Origin: Echinococcus granulosus
Taxonomy: Eukaryota > Platyhelminthes > Cestoda > Cyclophyllidea > Taeniidae
Direction: 5' to 3'
NCBI RefSeq assembly: GCF_000524195.1
Contig: NW_020170383.1
Coordinates: forward strand, 2,513,548-2,577,547
Length of the DNA stretch: 64,000 bases
The position numbers were made by a program, and so were the translations under genes. The notes under the pieces are model-generated. The model saw nothing but the letters and a program-made list of their open reading frames with translations, made no database searches and had not been told where the DNA came from. Below, one piece after another: positions 23,580 through 33,859 of this stretch. Position 1 is the stretch's first letter. Every line of letters begins with the position of its first letter.

Positions 23580-24670
23580 TGTTCAATTTACTACAGGAAA
23601 GTAAATATTTGTAATGGAACAATTTAAGTATAAGGGCTATGGATAGTTTTAACAGATACTCACTTTAAATCTATTAGGGTCATCATCAATATCATCTTTA
23701 GTGTATAACATATACAAGCACACAATATTCTACTCAAACGTAAATAGCAGTCTTAAAGACTTTGAATATATACCGATAAATCAAGGACCACTGTCAGATT
23801 TTGTGACCTCTTATTTTGACAAGGAGGGCACAGCGTAATCGAAGCAATGATAGTAAAATTGCCTGCTAAAGTCGTTTGAAAGGAGTCTTTAAATGCTTAA
23901 ATGTTAAATATGACAGCTAAAACATCTAAGATTCTGTGTTGAAAATCATATATTCGAATAGTAGCCTAAGTTGACAGTCTCCCAATTGCTAACAAAATTG
24001 AAACCACACAAGTGATTCCTCATTTTTGAGAGAACTAATTATCTATAACTCAAAGGAACCTGACCATAAGTAGTTACTTTACCAGCATTCGGCTTTCTTA
24101 AACTACTATTCTTCTCCCATCCATGCAGGTAATTTAGAGAGTCCCTTCCTCGTCCCCTTATATTCTCGGCTGCCGCACCACTTTCTTAGTTTTAAAAGCA
24201 TGCATTTAAAACTTTATAAAATGGATAGGTTTAGCTGCCTTTACACTTTATGGGAATGACAGTCGCACCGAACTCTAAGTCTAGACCCCCTACTAAAAAG
24301 ATTAAGTCAAATAATACACCTAGCTGCAATTGTGTTACACACCTCCCGTCTTCATCGTTTCCAATAAAATCTTTACAAAGCAGAACACTTTTGCAAACTT
24401 CTAATATAGAAAACACTAAAACTAAATCTATTTTGACCTTAAATGACCTACTTCCTAACCGATAATGTCTCCATTGCAATTAAACACAATAGACGCTCAG
24501 TATAATATAGCACCTTTCCACTCTAATTATGTATGGTCAAAGTGGAAAAGTTTGTGTAAAAACTTACAATTCAACTAAAACCGATTAACCCTCAGGAAAT
24601 GTTTGAAATGCCACACCTAACTAACCCACATTTTTCCAATTTGTTGCATTTTATGAATGATTTAGACTTT
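23580..24670. other. AT-rich intergenic DNA, no gene seen
   Basis: Short chance frames only (for example around 24250-24465 on both strands). It holds the upstream flank of the secreted acidic-protein gene. Confidence 0.55.
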
Positions 24671-24678
24671 ACACTGCG

Positions 24679-24686
24679 TATATAAA
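24679..24686 (+). promoter_or_regulatory. TATA box of the secreted acidic-protein gene
   Basis: TATATAAA lies 50 bp upstream of the ATG at 24729, predicting transcription from about 24705-24712 and a leader of about 20 bases. Confidence 0.65.
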
Positions 24687-24728
24687 CCCACCCATTTGAC
24701 TTAGAACAAATTATCAAGAAGCAATAAA

Positions 24729-25352
24729 ATGCATCTTCTAGGAGCCAAATTCTCGTTCCTTTGTCTCTACGCCGCCGCTTTGGCTATTTCATTAGACGAA
24801 GGCATGTATCCTGAAATGGAAATTCCAGGCGGATATTTCATAGGAGAAATGGACCCTTTTCAACAAGATTTTGAAGAAGGTGAAGACATGGATGACCAAA
24901 ATGGATGGATGGAAGTAAATGAAGGCGACATCACGCAGCTCCTAGATCGCATTGAAGAGGCTGAACGGAAGGAAGATGAGAATGGAGTAGAAAGAGATGA
25001 TCAAAGTTCTCAGCAAACTGCCGAGGAGTACGAAGATGTCGCTACTGAAAAACTTGCAGTAAAAACAGTGGATGAAGTGAAAGATGCCGAAGAAACCATG
25101 CATGCTCCCGCCACTACCACCACTATGCCGCCGTCCAAGTCCACCAATTTTTGGACAACGGATTTGGTAGTGGAAAAAGCGGCTGAAAACGAAGCCGCCA
25201 AAGAAGCTATGGCTACCATAAGCACAGCTGGTGTCATTGCTTCTGCAACGGCCGCCGCGATGGGAGAGGGAGCTAAGGCAATTCTTAGTCAAGTGGAAAC
25301 AACTTTGAGTTCTGTTGATGATTTGGACGTAATGACTTCTGAGTCCCAGTAG
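24729..25352 (+). CDS. Secreted acidic, alanine-rich protein (uncharacterised)
   Basis: An intronless frame of 207 residues. Residues 1-20 form a signal peptide (hydrophobic FLCLYAAALAIS, cleavage likely after Ser21 or nearby). Residues 22-105 are strongly acidic, with Met/Glu/Asp clusters, QDFEEGEDMDD and a helix-prone LLDRIEEAERK. A Thr/Pro segment (TTTTMPP) lies near residue 130. Residues 150-195 are Ala-rich and probably helical. The only cysteine is in the signal peptide, so the mature protein has no disulfides. The TATA box, a start at the first ATG and a nearby poly(A) signal make a complete unit. I do not recognise the family. It may be a lineage-specific secreted or tegument/egg-associated protein, which is speculation. 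Confidence 0.8.
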   Translation: MHLLGAKFSFLCLYAAALAISLDEGMYPEMEIPGGYFIGEMDPFQQDFEEGEDMDDQNGWMEVNEGDITQLLDRIEEAERKEDENGVERDDQSSQQTAEEYEDVATEKLAVKTVDEVKDAEETMHAPATTTTMPPSKSTNFWTTDLVVEKAAENEAAKEAMATISTAGVIASATAAAMGEGAKAILSQVETTLSSVDDLDVMTSESQ

Positions 25353-25424
25353 CTGAATGCGGTGGAGTGAATGCTTTTTAGAACCATTAATCTTATTAAA
25401 TATTGCCGCACACGAGTGATTCTG

Positions 25425-25430
25425 AATAAA
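25425..25430 (+). terminator. Poly(A) signal of the secreted acidic-protein gene
   Basis: AATAAA lies 73 bp after the TAG stop and is followed by T-rich sequence. Confidence 0.65.
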
Positions 25431-25449
25431 CGTTTCTTATTTACAAGGA

Positions 25450-26280
25450 AATATACTATGCACCATTATTATTATGAATTTTTGTCTGGTCATATAAGGA
25501 CTATTTAAAAATGCCATTATGGAATTATGTCTTATGACATACTTTGATAAGCTGAGAAGCTTAAAGATCGGTTTGTTTTAGTTAGGGAAGTTTTCTTAAG
25601 TTTGAAGTTAGTAAACAATCATTTGAGATCGTGAAGTTTTTACAGATTGACACCTGATATTTGGTAGCGTACCCGATCTAGACCACCAAGACTGATCGCT
25701 CGACAGCTTTTAACACTGAGCCAAAACCTTTGTTGTTGCTTCTGTGTGCACACTAGTTCTTTTCTTTGCCATCTAATTTTAACTTTAGCAATGCAAAAAT
25801 CATGCTTAATGGATGTATTAATGTAGGGCATTTGTATTTTATCAAGACAATTGCAATACAGTACAGGGGAATTAGATTCTGGCAATTTTTCTAAAATTTA
25901 GTTTATTTGAACATTTTAGTGCCTCACTGTCAAACTTGCAGCCATTTTTAAATGGGGGTCGCAAAGATTTACATATTCAAAATCTTGATCATTTTCGCTT
26001 ATTCCAAAGTGCGAAATCAAATCTAAACTAAATTACGTAAAGCTACTCAGAAACAATTTAGTAGTCGACTAATTCATCGTTTCGTGAACAAAACAAATAA
26101 CTGCTCTTCTTGATGCAGAATCATTGGCTTGCATTTATTTAAGTCTCCTAGAGATTTGATGAAACAGTTATAAGCGTTTTTTGAGTACAGCAAGCAGTCG
26201 ATGCCGTAGGCAATAGATTATTATTACTGCTAAAAACAGAGCAATAGAGGTCACTTCTGCCATTATACCATTGACATATA
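25450..26280. other. AT-rich intergenic DNA, no gene seen
   Basis: I see no supported gene. It separates the secreted-protein gene from the retroelement relic. A 5' LTR for the relic was looked for here and not recognised. Confidence 0.5.
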
Positions 26281-26283
26281 ATT

Positions 26284-26384
26284 GGGCTTAAGGCTACCGG
26301 CACAAGCCGGGGCTCAGCCCACCCAGTGAAGGTACAGTGACCGGAACCCAAAGCGGTCCCTTTACCGAAACAGAGTTAAGCAAA
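26284..26384 (+). repeat. Dispersed repeat copy (relative at 46360-46462)
   Basis: About 100 bp aligns by eye with 46360-46462. Shared words include GGGCTT, GGCTAC-GGCA, AACCCAAAGCG/GACCCAAAGCG, CTTTACC/CTTACC and GAGTTAA. It is GC-richer than its flanks and lies just upstream of the Gypsy-like relic, so it could be part of that element. Confidence 0.5.
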
Positions 26385-26699
26385 TAAGTGACTTACTATA
26401 TTAATAAATGAATTCACCTCACTTCAACCTTACACCATTACAGTACACCCACAGAATAAACTGCCTTGTGTACTCGTAAAACCAGAGGGTTTAATTACTT
26501 GAGTCTTTACAAATCACGGAGGGACCTGGCCAACTCCAATCAGTCAGTCTGAACTCTATAGTTTCCTAAACATAGTAGGTTACTATAGACCTTTTTTCAA
26601 AGGTTTTGCTTAGATCGAGAACTCACTATACAAATTGAGAGAAAAGCAGTCAAAAAGAATTTAAAATAAGAGAAAGAGTACAATAAAGCGTTTAAAGAA

Positions 26700-26885
26700 C
26701 AAAAGCAAATGCTCGACTCCACACTGACTCAACCATTACCAAATTCCGAACAAAGCGCCCCAACATTCGCACTGGATACTGCCGACGATATAGCCGTGGG
26801 TAGTATACTCTCGCAAAAGGGCAAAGAAAGAAAAAGGCCATGTCATTGCTTACGAAAGTACTGAACCCAACAAAAAAGTGAGATG
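26700..26885 (+). pseudogene. RNase H domain remnant of the Gypsy-like pol
   Basis: A short open stretch encodes an LTQPLPNSEQSAPTFALDT-type segment. The catalytic-like Asp context and a SILSQKGKE motif are still readable. It is followed by stops and frameshifts within 100 bp. Confidence 0.7.
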
Positions 26886-27559
26886 GGAAAGTGCAACGCA
26901 ACGCAAAATGTTCGCTATTTTCACAGTAGTCAAACTTTAGACATTACCAGTTAGCGGTATAGCTCATGGTGGGAGATGATTATTAAGAGCTGACCTAACT
27001 GAAAACAATGAAAGAGATAGACTGTTCGTTGCATGTTGGTAGGAGAAGCTGTAAGGGTAGGAATTCACAGTGCAGTACGGGAAGGGGAATACACATAGTA
27101 ATGCAGATGACCTGTCTCACAGGCCAGTCCCGGCAGAAACAGGTAGTGTTGCAGTGGATACCATATCCTTGATTGGGCCAGCTAAACATCACTAAAGAAA
27201 TACGCGGAGAACCATTCCCATATGGCTCTGGCATAAGGGAGGCCCCTTACATCCTCTTACAGACCCATAGTGAAAGCAGTGATCTTATTGGCCAAAAGAA
27301 CCAGGTAATATGGCGGGAATTTTCAAAACTCTCTTTAGAGGATGAGGTGTTGAGTGTTTTAAAAGCCTAGTGTTCCTAGGCTTATCGGTACAAAATATCC
27401 TTTAAGAGCTACACGGGCAACTGGGTCTTGTAAGCGAAAAGATGCTAGACATATCGAGCAAGTAGTAATGACGGCCTACGATCACCCCAGAAGTACCCGG
27501 TTTCCGTCAACCTGCAAATTTGCAGCAGCTTCACAGTGACTGCACTACTCTATCCTGTG

Positions 27560-27790
27560 TTACAAAAGTTTTAAGAAGAAATGGTGGCTATTGCCATCAT
27601 GGAACCTCTGCCACCCATCAAGAGAGAGAACAGATATATTTTGGTTGTGGTGGACAACTTTGAGAAGGCAGCCGAGGCAGAACGCGCAAAGACACAAGAT
27701 GCTGAAGAGATCGTCTCGGTTTTCTTCACCCACTGGATTTGTCAACAGCAGATATCCGAAATGGCGCATAACAATCAAAAAAACAAATAG
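27560..27790 (+). pseudogene. Integrase core remnant of the Gypsy-like pol
   Basis: A 69-codon frame matches the integrase core around the first catalytic Asp: ILVVVDNFEKAAEAERAKTQ, then HWICQQQ. The normal family pattern is VVVDYFTKW-AEA. The Lys-Trp is altered to Glu-Lys and the core downstream is broken, so it cannot be functional. Confidence 0.75.
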
Positions 27791-28364
27791 CAAATAACAA
27801 AAGCCTATTCTTTGCTAAATTATGCAAGACTTTTGGGATCTATATGACATACGACATCTGGACATCAGCGGATTAAGCACCGGTTAGACTGCTGAAGGAC
27901 TTCACCAGAGATGTACAGCTGGAAGACTTGAATTATTGCCCTGGAATAGTGCCGCACCTTAACACAGCCAGACTAAAGTCTACCAAGATGGAGATCTAGT
28001 ATTGCTATACAGGCCGATCGTGCTACCTAGAGAACACGGCAAGTCTTATCATGGATGAGGCAAGGTTCATTCTGATTGCTGTAAGTCATGTTATTAACAA
28101 ACGACCTCGTTCACAGCACACCACTCCATACTCAGTCGATCACCGTTCATTACAGCAAGATGCGTCGGTTCAAATGCGTACGAAAAGTCGGATGTGAAGG
28201 TAAAATTTACGTACTAATAGAAGAAGGGAGACCATCGCAAGTGGCATATGCAGAGACCAGTCATAAGAAGAGCGCTGGAGACGGTGTCCAAGATGGTGAG
28301 GAGACTATGCAGTACATGTTTGTTCAAATGTACCTTTTAGCCGAGAAGCATTTAGTGAGCACGA

Positions 28365-28530
28365 GTCTCGTAAGGGACTGGACATCTTCTATTGCCGCGG
28401 AATAAGGGTACTCGGAACAAGGGTTATCCCGAGCGCTGTAACACGTTCATAATAGTACTGATAAAGAATGCCCCTACTTAATGGGTCCACTCGTTCCATG
28501 GGACTGAAGGCAGAGGACGATTCCAAACTT
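28365..28530 (+). repeat. Likely 3' LTR of the Gypsy-like relic
   Basis: It aligns by eye with the LTR-like sequence at 35790-35952. Shared blocks include GACTGGACATC/GAATGGACGTCATC, GTTATCCCGAG/CTTATCCCGTT, GATAAAGAATGCCC/TATAAAGAACGCCC and CTCGTTCCATGGGA/CTCGTTTCACGGGA. Its place directly after the integrase remnant supports the LTR call. Confidence 0.6.
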
Positions 28531-28559
28531 ATTACAGAAGAACTAGTGCGGTAACTTGG

Positions 28560-31500
28560 TTTGCGCCTATTTTCTGTTATAAACAAACGGAAGTATCCTA
28601 CTGAGTTTGGTGTTGTGCCTACAGCATGCGATTACCAGTTCGTCTGACTAATATTTGTGTATCGCATTATACGATGCATCCGATTTATTATCGGCCTCGA
28701 TCTTCAGGAGAAGGTTTTTTATAACACAAATATTTTAAAACTTGATGTTACTTGGTTTCAATGCACTAAGCGTCGTAACCAAGCTTCCATAAACTCATAG
28801 AGAAGTCGCTAATCAAAATACGCCAATTTTCGGTAATACTTTTAGGCCACTTGCAAATGCGATTATAAAACCCATAATAATAGCTTACTTGATCCAAGTA
28901 AATTTTGTATTCTATATAACCGAACTGAAAATTCTGTGGCCCTAGGTTAAAATGTCGGCAAAACCACTTTAAAAATACATTTTGATAAAAAATTATGGTT
29001 TTTACTTAAAATTCCATGGGAGTCACCACCCTTTCCCTGTACTATTATTAAATGATATTAATCCATTACATACAAGAAACTAGGGTCTAATATGATCTAT
29101 TTAACCTTCCCAGAACTGACGGAAACTTCCTTGTTTAACAAATAAGAGGACTTCTCTAAAGACGAAAGAAGACGTAATACTAGGACAGAATATGGCAATC
29201 TGGCCATGTCGCTGGCCAAAAGTTCAATAGCCGTGCCTTTCACTGCCCGCGTAACCAGAACGCAAAGTTAAACGGAAAGTCAAAGTACTACGTAGCTACT
29301 TCTCTAATGTCACATCTGTTGCAAAGGAAATAACGTACATACCAAATTGCCAAAGATTAAGTTTAACATTTTGTTCAACAACCACTCGTACATTTTATTG
29401 GGGTAAGTTTATAAGTTGAAACAGAAAACCATTTAAATTTGTACACGCCAAAAAGTGTTAAAGTACTAAAAATCGGATTTTAGTCAATTCAGAAACACAA
29501 TTAAGCCAAAACCTAAGCTAGTAAACCTGAGATTGATTCAGCTCAATTACAAATCATTATATGGCCTCCATGAATGAATTGGGAGTATCTGTTATTCACT
29601 TAGACTCTTGTAAATTGTCGGGCAAGTGAAGCACTAAAAGCAACACATACCTCGACTTCAATAAAACGAAATGAGAACAAAAATTTAAAGATACGAGGGA
29701 GCTCAACTTCGTTCAAAACCAGATCAATTCTTATGGTCGAGTTATCCGAGTCTTCCGTACTGATAGATGCGGTTCTAGAGTTGTGTGCGGTTTATTCTGC
29801 GCACTGGTGTTCATAAATTGCGGTTTGATAAGAGTAGGTTTTACAATAACCACAGGGAAGCTCATATGAATTGCTATCCCGGAGGTGGTATTGATGTCAA
29901 TGGTGGCAGGAGCAAGAGCACCGCAAGTGGGCCTATGTGATACAGTCTCGACAGAAGAACTGCACTTTGGTATTTTTAGCCAAGGGAGGAAGCACATCAT
30001 TGACAGATGAAAGTGGCACAAGTGCGATAATCATGGAGTGCTAGCTAACCATAGGTCAAACGGAAGGCAGAAATTAGCGACTGAAAATCCTGTTTTAATG
30101 CTACAGTTTGAGCTATCAAGACGCGGGTCACTTACAGACACAAGAGTACGCACACGTATACATGCAGGTGCGCACTAAGACGTGGAATGCGCAGGTAGTT
30201 CCTCGTACTGCTAGACTGAAATTTCTTTTAAAATTGACATTTTAAAGCAGCTTCCTTGGGTCTAGCGGGCCTATACAAAATATTTTCCGCTATTAAGTGA
30301 CATAATATTCCTTTAGGTGTTTCAAAATATCACTTTGTTAAAAATTTATGAGTTTCATAAACACTTTTTAGAAATTAAAAGCGTGTTGCTTTATCTTGAA
30401 AAATAGCGAAATTAAGTTGAGACAAAGAGCTTTTTAAAATAGCTTAATTAACCCCGTCAGATTAACAATCTTCCATGGTTAAGGGCTATATTGTTGTTTT
30501 GGATTTATTAATCCCTAAACCCACTCAATTAATCGTAATTTTCGGGACCATGTAGACCAATCGGAAAGGTGACTACTACTGGGACAGTCTATCACGTGTA
30601 TATATCAAGCACGCAGATAAATCGCGTATTCGCCTGTACCTACCTTCAGGACTCAAATCACGTGAAACGAGCAAATCAGCCTACTTTTGGTGCAGACTTC
30701 CAGCAACAGATTTTTCCCCTTAGAAAAACATTTTTTTAAGCAACTCGGGTGAAAATTCGTATTTTGATTTAATGCAGCATTTGAGTTTCTTCGAAAATTG
30801 CTCTGGTTTCTAATGTCGGGATATGTTTGAAGTTTCCTTTCGTTTATTGCTCAAAAACCCCCATTTACTAACCGATTAGGATCACTTTTCCTAAAGCGCC
30901 ATCAGTGTGCCTTATTCACAATTAACATATTATGGAGCATTCAGTAATACCCTCCAAATAATCAAGTATTCACAGCCGGTTAAAAGGCATTGTCAAAAGC
31001 GATGTATATCTGGGAAATTCCTAATGACTCAAAGCAAATAAGGCAAGAGAAAAAATAAGAATAGACATCACTGAGGGAGTGACAAAGTTGACTATGTATT
31101 TCCTATTACCTGCTGAGACAGACTAAAATACAGCGATGGCGTTTTTTGCGCTTTACAGACTATGGAACGAAAATAATTCAGCGAATGCGAAGGGCTGGTA
31201 TCAGAAAAGAATAGAAAGAAGAATTTGAAATCCGACTAACCATTTAGGATAGTAAAGCCATGCATCTAACAAGCAGAAATTTACCGTTACGTAAATTACT
31301 TTAAAATGCCCAAACAAAATTTCCGCTGTTCTCCACTAACTCTTGGGCATCGATTTTGAGACTACTGAATTAATATCGTTGGATTAATTAGTCTCAAACG
31401 ATTAATATGGCCCTCAACGGGAGCAGCTCTATGTAATAAACAACTTCAAATAAAAGCGTACATTAAACTGTGCCTTTACGATTCAGCTAAACGAAGATGA

Positions 31501-32760
31501 GTGGAATGTTTCATGTGATGTTGAATTAGGCCTATGCACCGTAAAGCCTGTCAACGCTAACAGTCCCCCCTGTTTTTTAGAACTTGGTTGCCTGTGATTA
31601 GGTTTGCTAATTAAACACCGACGTATATTGGTAAATTCTTTGACCTCATGGGTGTTGCCTAACAACAGATTTACATTGACTCATGCGTCATCGTGAATTA
31701 TACCAGCAGGCATCTGGTTTGTATGTTTATTACGAAAGTGTCTCACCTTCGTCAGGAGTTCACGTAATCACTCGGACCCTTGATACATCAATTTTGTAAA
31801 GAAAATATAACCTAGCTTCATCATATAGTGTGTTGCTAATTCAAATATGCATTAAATATAACGCTAACGAAAAATCTTGGTTTCTGGGAGAAAATTGAAA
31901 TTTGCAGAGTATTTAATATTTTAAGTACATAAGGACATAATATTTTATAAATCTTTTTAAGCTGTCAGGATTCGGTCTCCATGTGATTGGAAAGGAGGAC
32001 TATTCATGTCAGTTATGCTTTTGTTCCCTTAGATCTATCTTCCAAAAAACGGGTTTGCAGAAATCTGAACATCTTCAAAGGTACTTTTATTACCATGACA
32101 CATCTTTACTAAATAGACTTTAGGTTTTCCAGAAATCCGCACTTTTGGAAGGAAGAGTTTTAAATAAATTTTTAATCGAAAATCGGAATATAAGTTATAA
32201 AATAACAAGTTTACCTTACCCAAAGTAAGCCTCTCATAGATTTATCATAGGCAAAGAAGCACAGGATATTTAACAAGAAAGTCAGAAACGCCTTTAGAAT
32301 GTCATTTCGAGAACTCGGTTGTTATAAGAGATTCTTATTAAGTCTCTTTTGCGCTCTCCAGAAAACTACAGTTTTATACATATTTTACACATATGAATGT
32401 AATGTGTGTTATATGTGCATGTATACAGCCTACTTACATAATTTTTATTTTACGCATACATATTTGATGAAAAATAAGTGAAAATTTATCAAAAATCAAG
32501 TAATAAATAATAAATTTACAAGACGAAACAGATTCAGACTTCAGGCTGGTAAGAAAGGATTTTATGAAGCAAAATTTCTTAATATAGAGCTTACGAGCAT
32601 AAAACTTTCCCCTCCTTCATGGAAAATATTCAGGGATTTGCTTTACCTGAAATGCGGACTATCAACAGACTCAAATTAAAAGCCTAGTGTACATATTTAC
32701 AGTTTAGCCTTATTGTCGGAATTACAACCACCAGAAGTTAGACCGTCATCTTAGAATGCG
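28560..32760. other. Intergenic DNA, no gene seen; possible repeat relics
   Basis: Mostly AT-rich with scattered stops. It contains one dispersed-repeat copy (29140-29200). A frame on the - strand at 29731-30021 and a short C6-containing patch near 31560 looked like possible transposon debris but could not be assigned. Confidence 0.45.
29140..29200 (+). repeat. Dispersed repeat copy (GACTTCTCT...GAAAGAAGACGTAA family)
   Basis: The core GAGGACTTCTCTAAAGACG, GAAAGAAGACGTAATACTA and GGACAGAATATGG matches two copies at 46018-46085 and 46283-46350, with scattered substitutions. Confidence 0.55.
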
Positions 32761-32766
32761 TCCAAC

Positions 32767-33055
32767 CTAGAGATCCGCTTCATCATCCGAGGTATCCAAG
32801 TATATATTCAACTTCACATTAGTCACCCTAGCATTTTCTCGAGGTCTCTCCTGCATCTGGACTCTCTCAAACATCTTCCTCACATACAGTTGAAACGGCG
32901 GAAGTATAAATACGGGAGTTTGGGTTGTAGCACCAGCTGTGTTCTTGGCTGCTACTGTGGCCAGGCGCCTCACTGCAGAATCAGAGATGTTTCCGACGGT
33001 AGTGCTGGATATAATTCTGACTGCATCATTGCTTCTGTCCTTGACAGGAGCATTT
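32767..33055 (-). CDS. Possible terminal coding exon, unknown product
   Basis: On the - strand a frame stays open for about 95 codons from near 33055 to a TAG at about 32769. It reads with protein-like composition: VRRLATVAAKNTAGATTQTP, then FILPPFQLYVRKMFERVQM, ending YLDTSDDEADL. There is no start codon at the open end, so it would be a 3' exon entered through an acceptor near 33030-33055 (CTGTCAAG or GGACAG). No canonical AATAAA follows within 100 bp, only AATAAG. I do not recognise the product. It could also be a transposon fragment or chance. Confidence 0.3.
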
Positions 33056-33771
33056 CAACATGCTCTCAACTACCTAGAGGGCTTTCGATAGACCTTTCTC
33101 TTTGATTCCATCCACCCAAAGAGACACATAGGTGTGCACAAGCACCAACTCGGTTAACATCCGTTGTAAGACTAGCAGACTCAAAATTGAGGGTCTCTTA
33201 TAATGGGGCCCGAGTGTATATGAACGCGTGGCTTGGATCAACATTTATACAGAGTTATGCATGTATCCACGCTTTTGCCCATAGACACGCGGATGTACAC
33301 GCACAAATGCGCACTTGCTCGTTCGTTCGCTCTTCAACCCGGGAGCTAGTTGGCTTTCTCTTTTGCAAAAACACCTAAGCCATCGATAAAATCATCATAA
33401 TGTCGCTATTTCGATAGAATGATGGAATTCCACTTCTGGCACCGAAAACCCACTGGAAAATTACCATTAATTGCTTAACATTTATTTGTGAAAATGGCAC
33501 CATTGGATGGGATCTCACGAGCATTTAAAACTGAGGCCGCTTTTTTACCCTAATCAGGATCGCTTCAGTGGCCAGTCATCTTGATTATAAAGTATTAAAT
33601 CTGAAAGCAAAAAGGCAAAATAGACTAATCAAAATTGAGAATGGAAATTTCATTAGCGGACTGCATGCCTTGTTGCACAACATAGGAGTACCTGCCAGAG
33701 AGCAATTTGGGTGATAACGGAGTGATCTGGTATACGGAGAATAGTTCGCCTAATCCGATCATGCGGAAGAT

Positions 33772-33841
33772 GACTCAATAGTCAAGTGTTCATTATATGC
33801 CTGTAAGACTCAATAGTCACGTGTCTATTATATGCCCGTAA
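33772..33841. repeat. Tandem duplication, two 35-bp units
   Basis: Units 33772-33806 and 33807-33841 differ at only a few positions. Each starts GACTCAATAGTCA and ends ATTATATGCC-GTAA. A third copy begins (GACT) right after. The unit start is itself palindromic (TGACT-CAAT-AGTCA). Confidence 0.85.
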
Positions 33842-33859
33842 GACTGTCAAACTTCAATG

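Larger units (their letters stand above)
26430..28530 (+). mobile_element. Decayed Ty3/Gypsy-like LTR retrotransposon (pol relic plus 3' LTR)
   Basis: In shifting + frames with many stops, the order of domains is that of a Gypsy-type pol. There is an RT tail with a GYYRPF-like VGYYR motif (about 26560-26620). An RNase H start follows (about 26750-26880: FALDTADDIAVGSILSQKGKE and VLNPTKK). The integrase core comes next (about 27595-27760: PLPPIKRENRYILVVVDNF, with frames open for 69 codons). A post-integrase segment (about 27960-28060) and an LTR-like end complete the order. The element is non-autonomous and clearly old. The 5' end and gag were not found. Confidence 0.75.

Noticed and set aside
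29731..30021. 96-codon - strand frame
   Set aside because: It looked like possible transposon debris but no motif could be named with confidence.
31483..31665. Possible LTR end (CTAACA next to a C6 run)
   Set aside because: Only one such sequence was seen and no matching partner LTR or internal domain was found.
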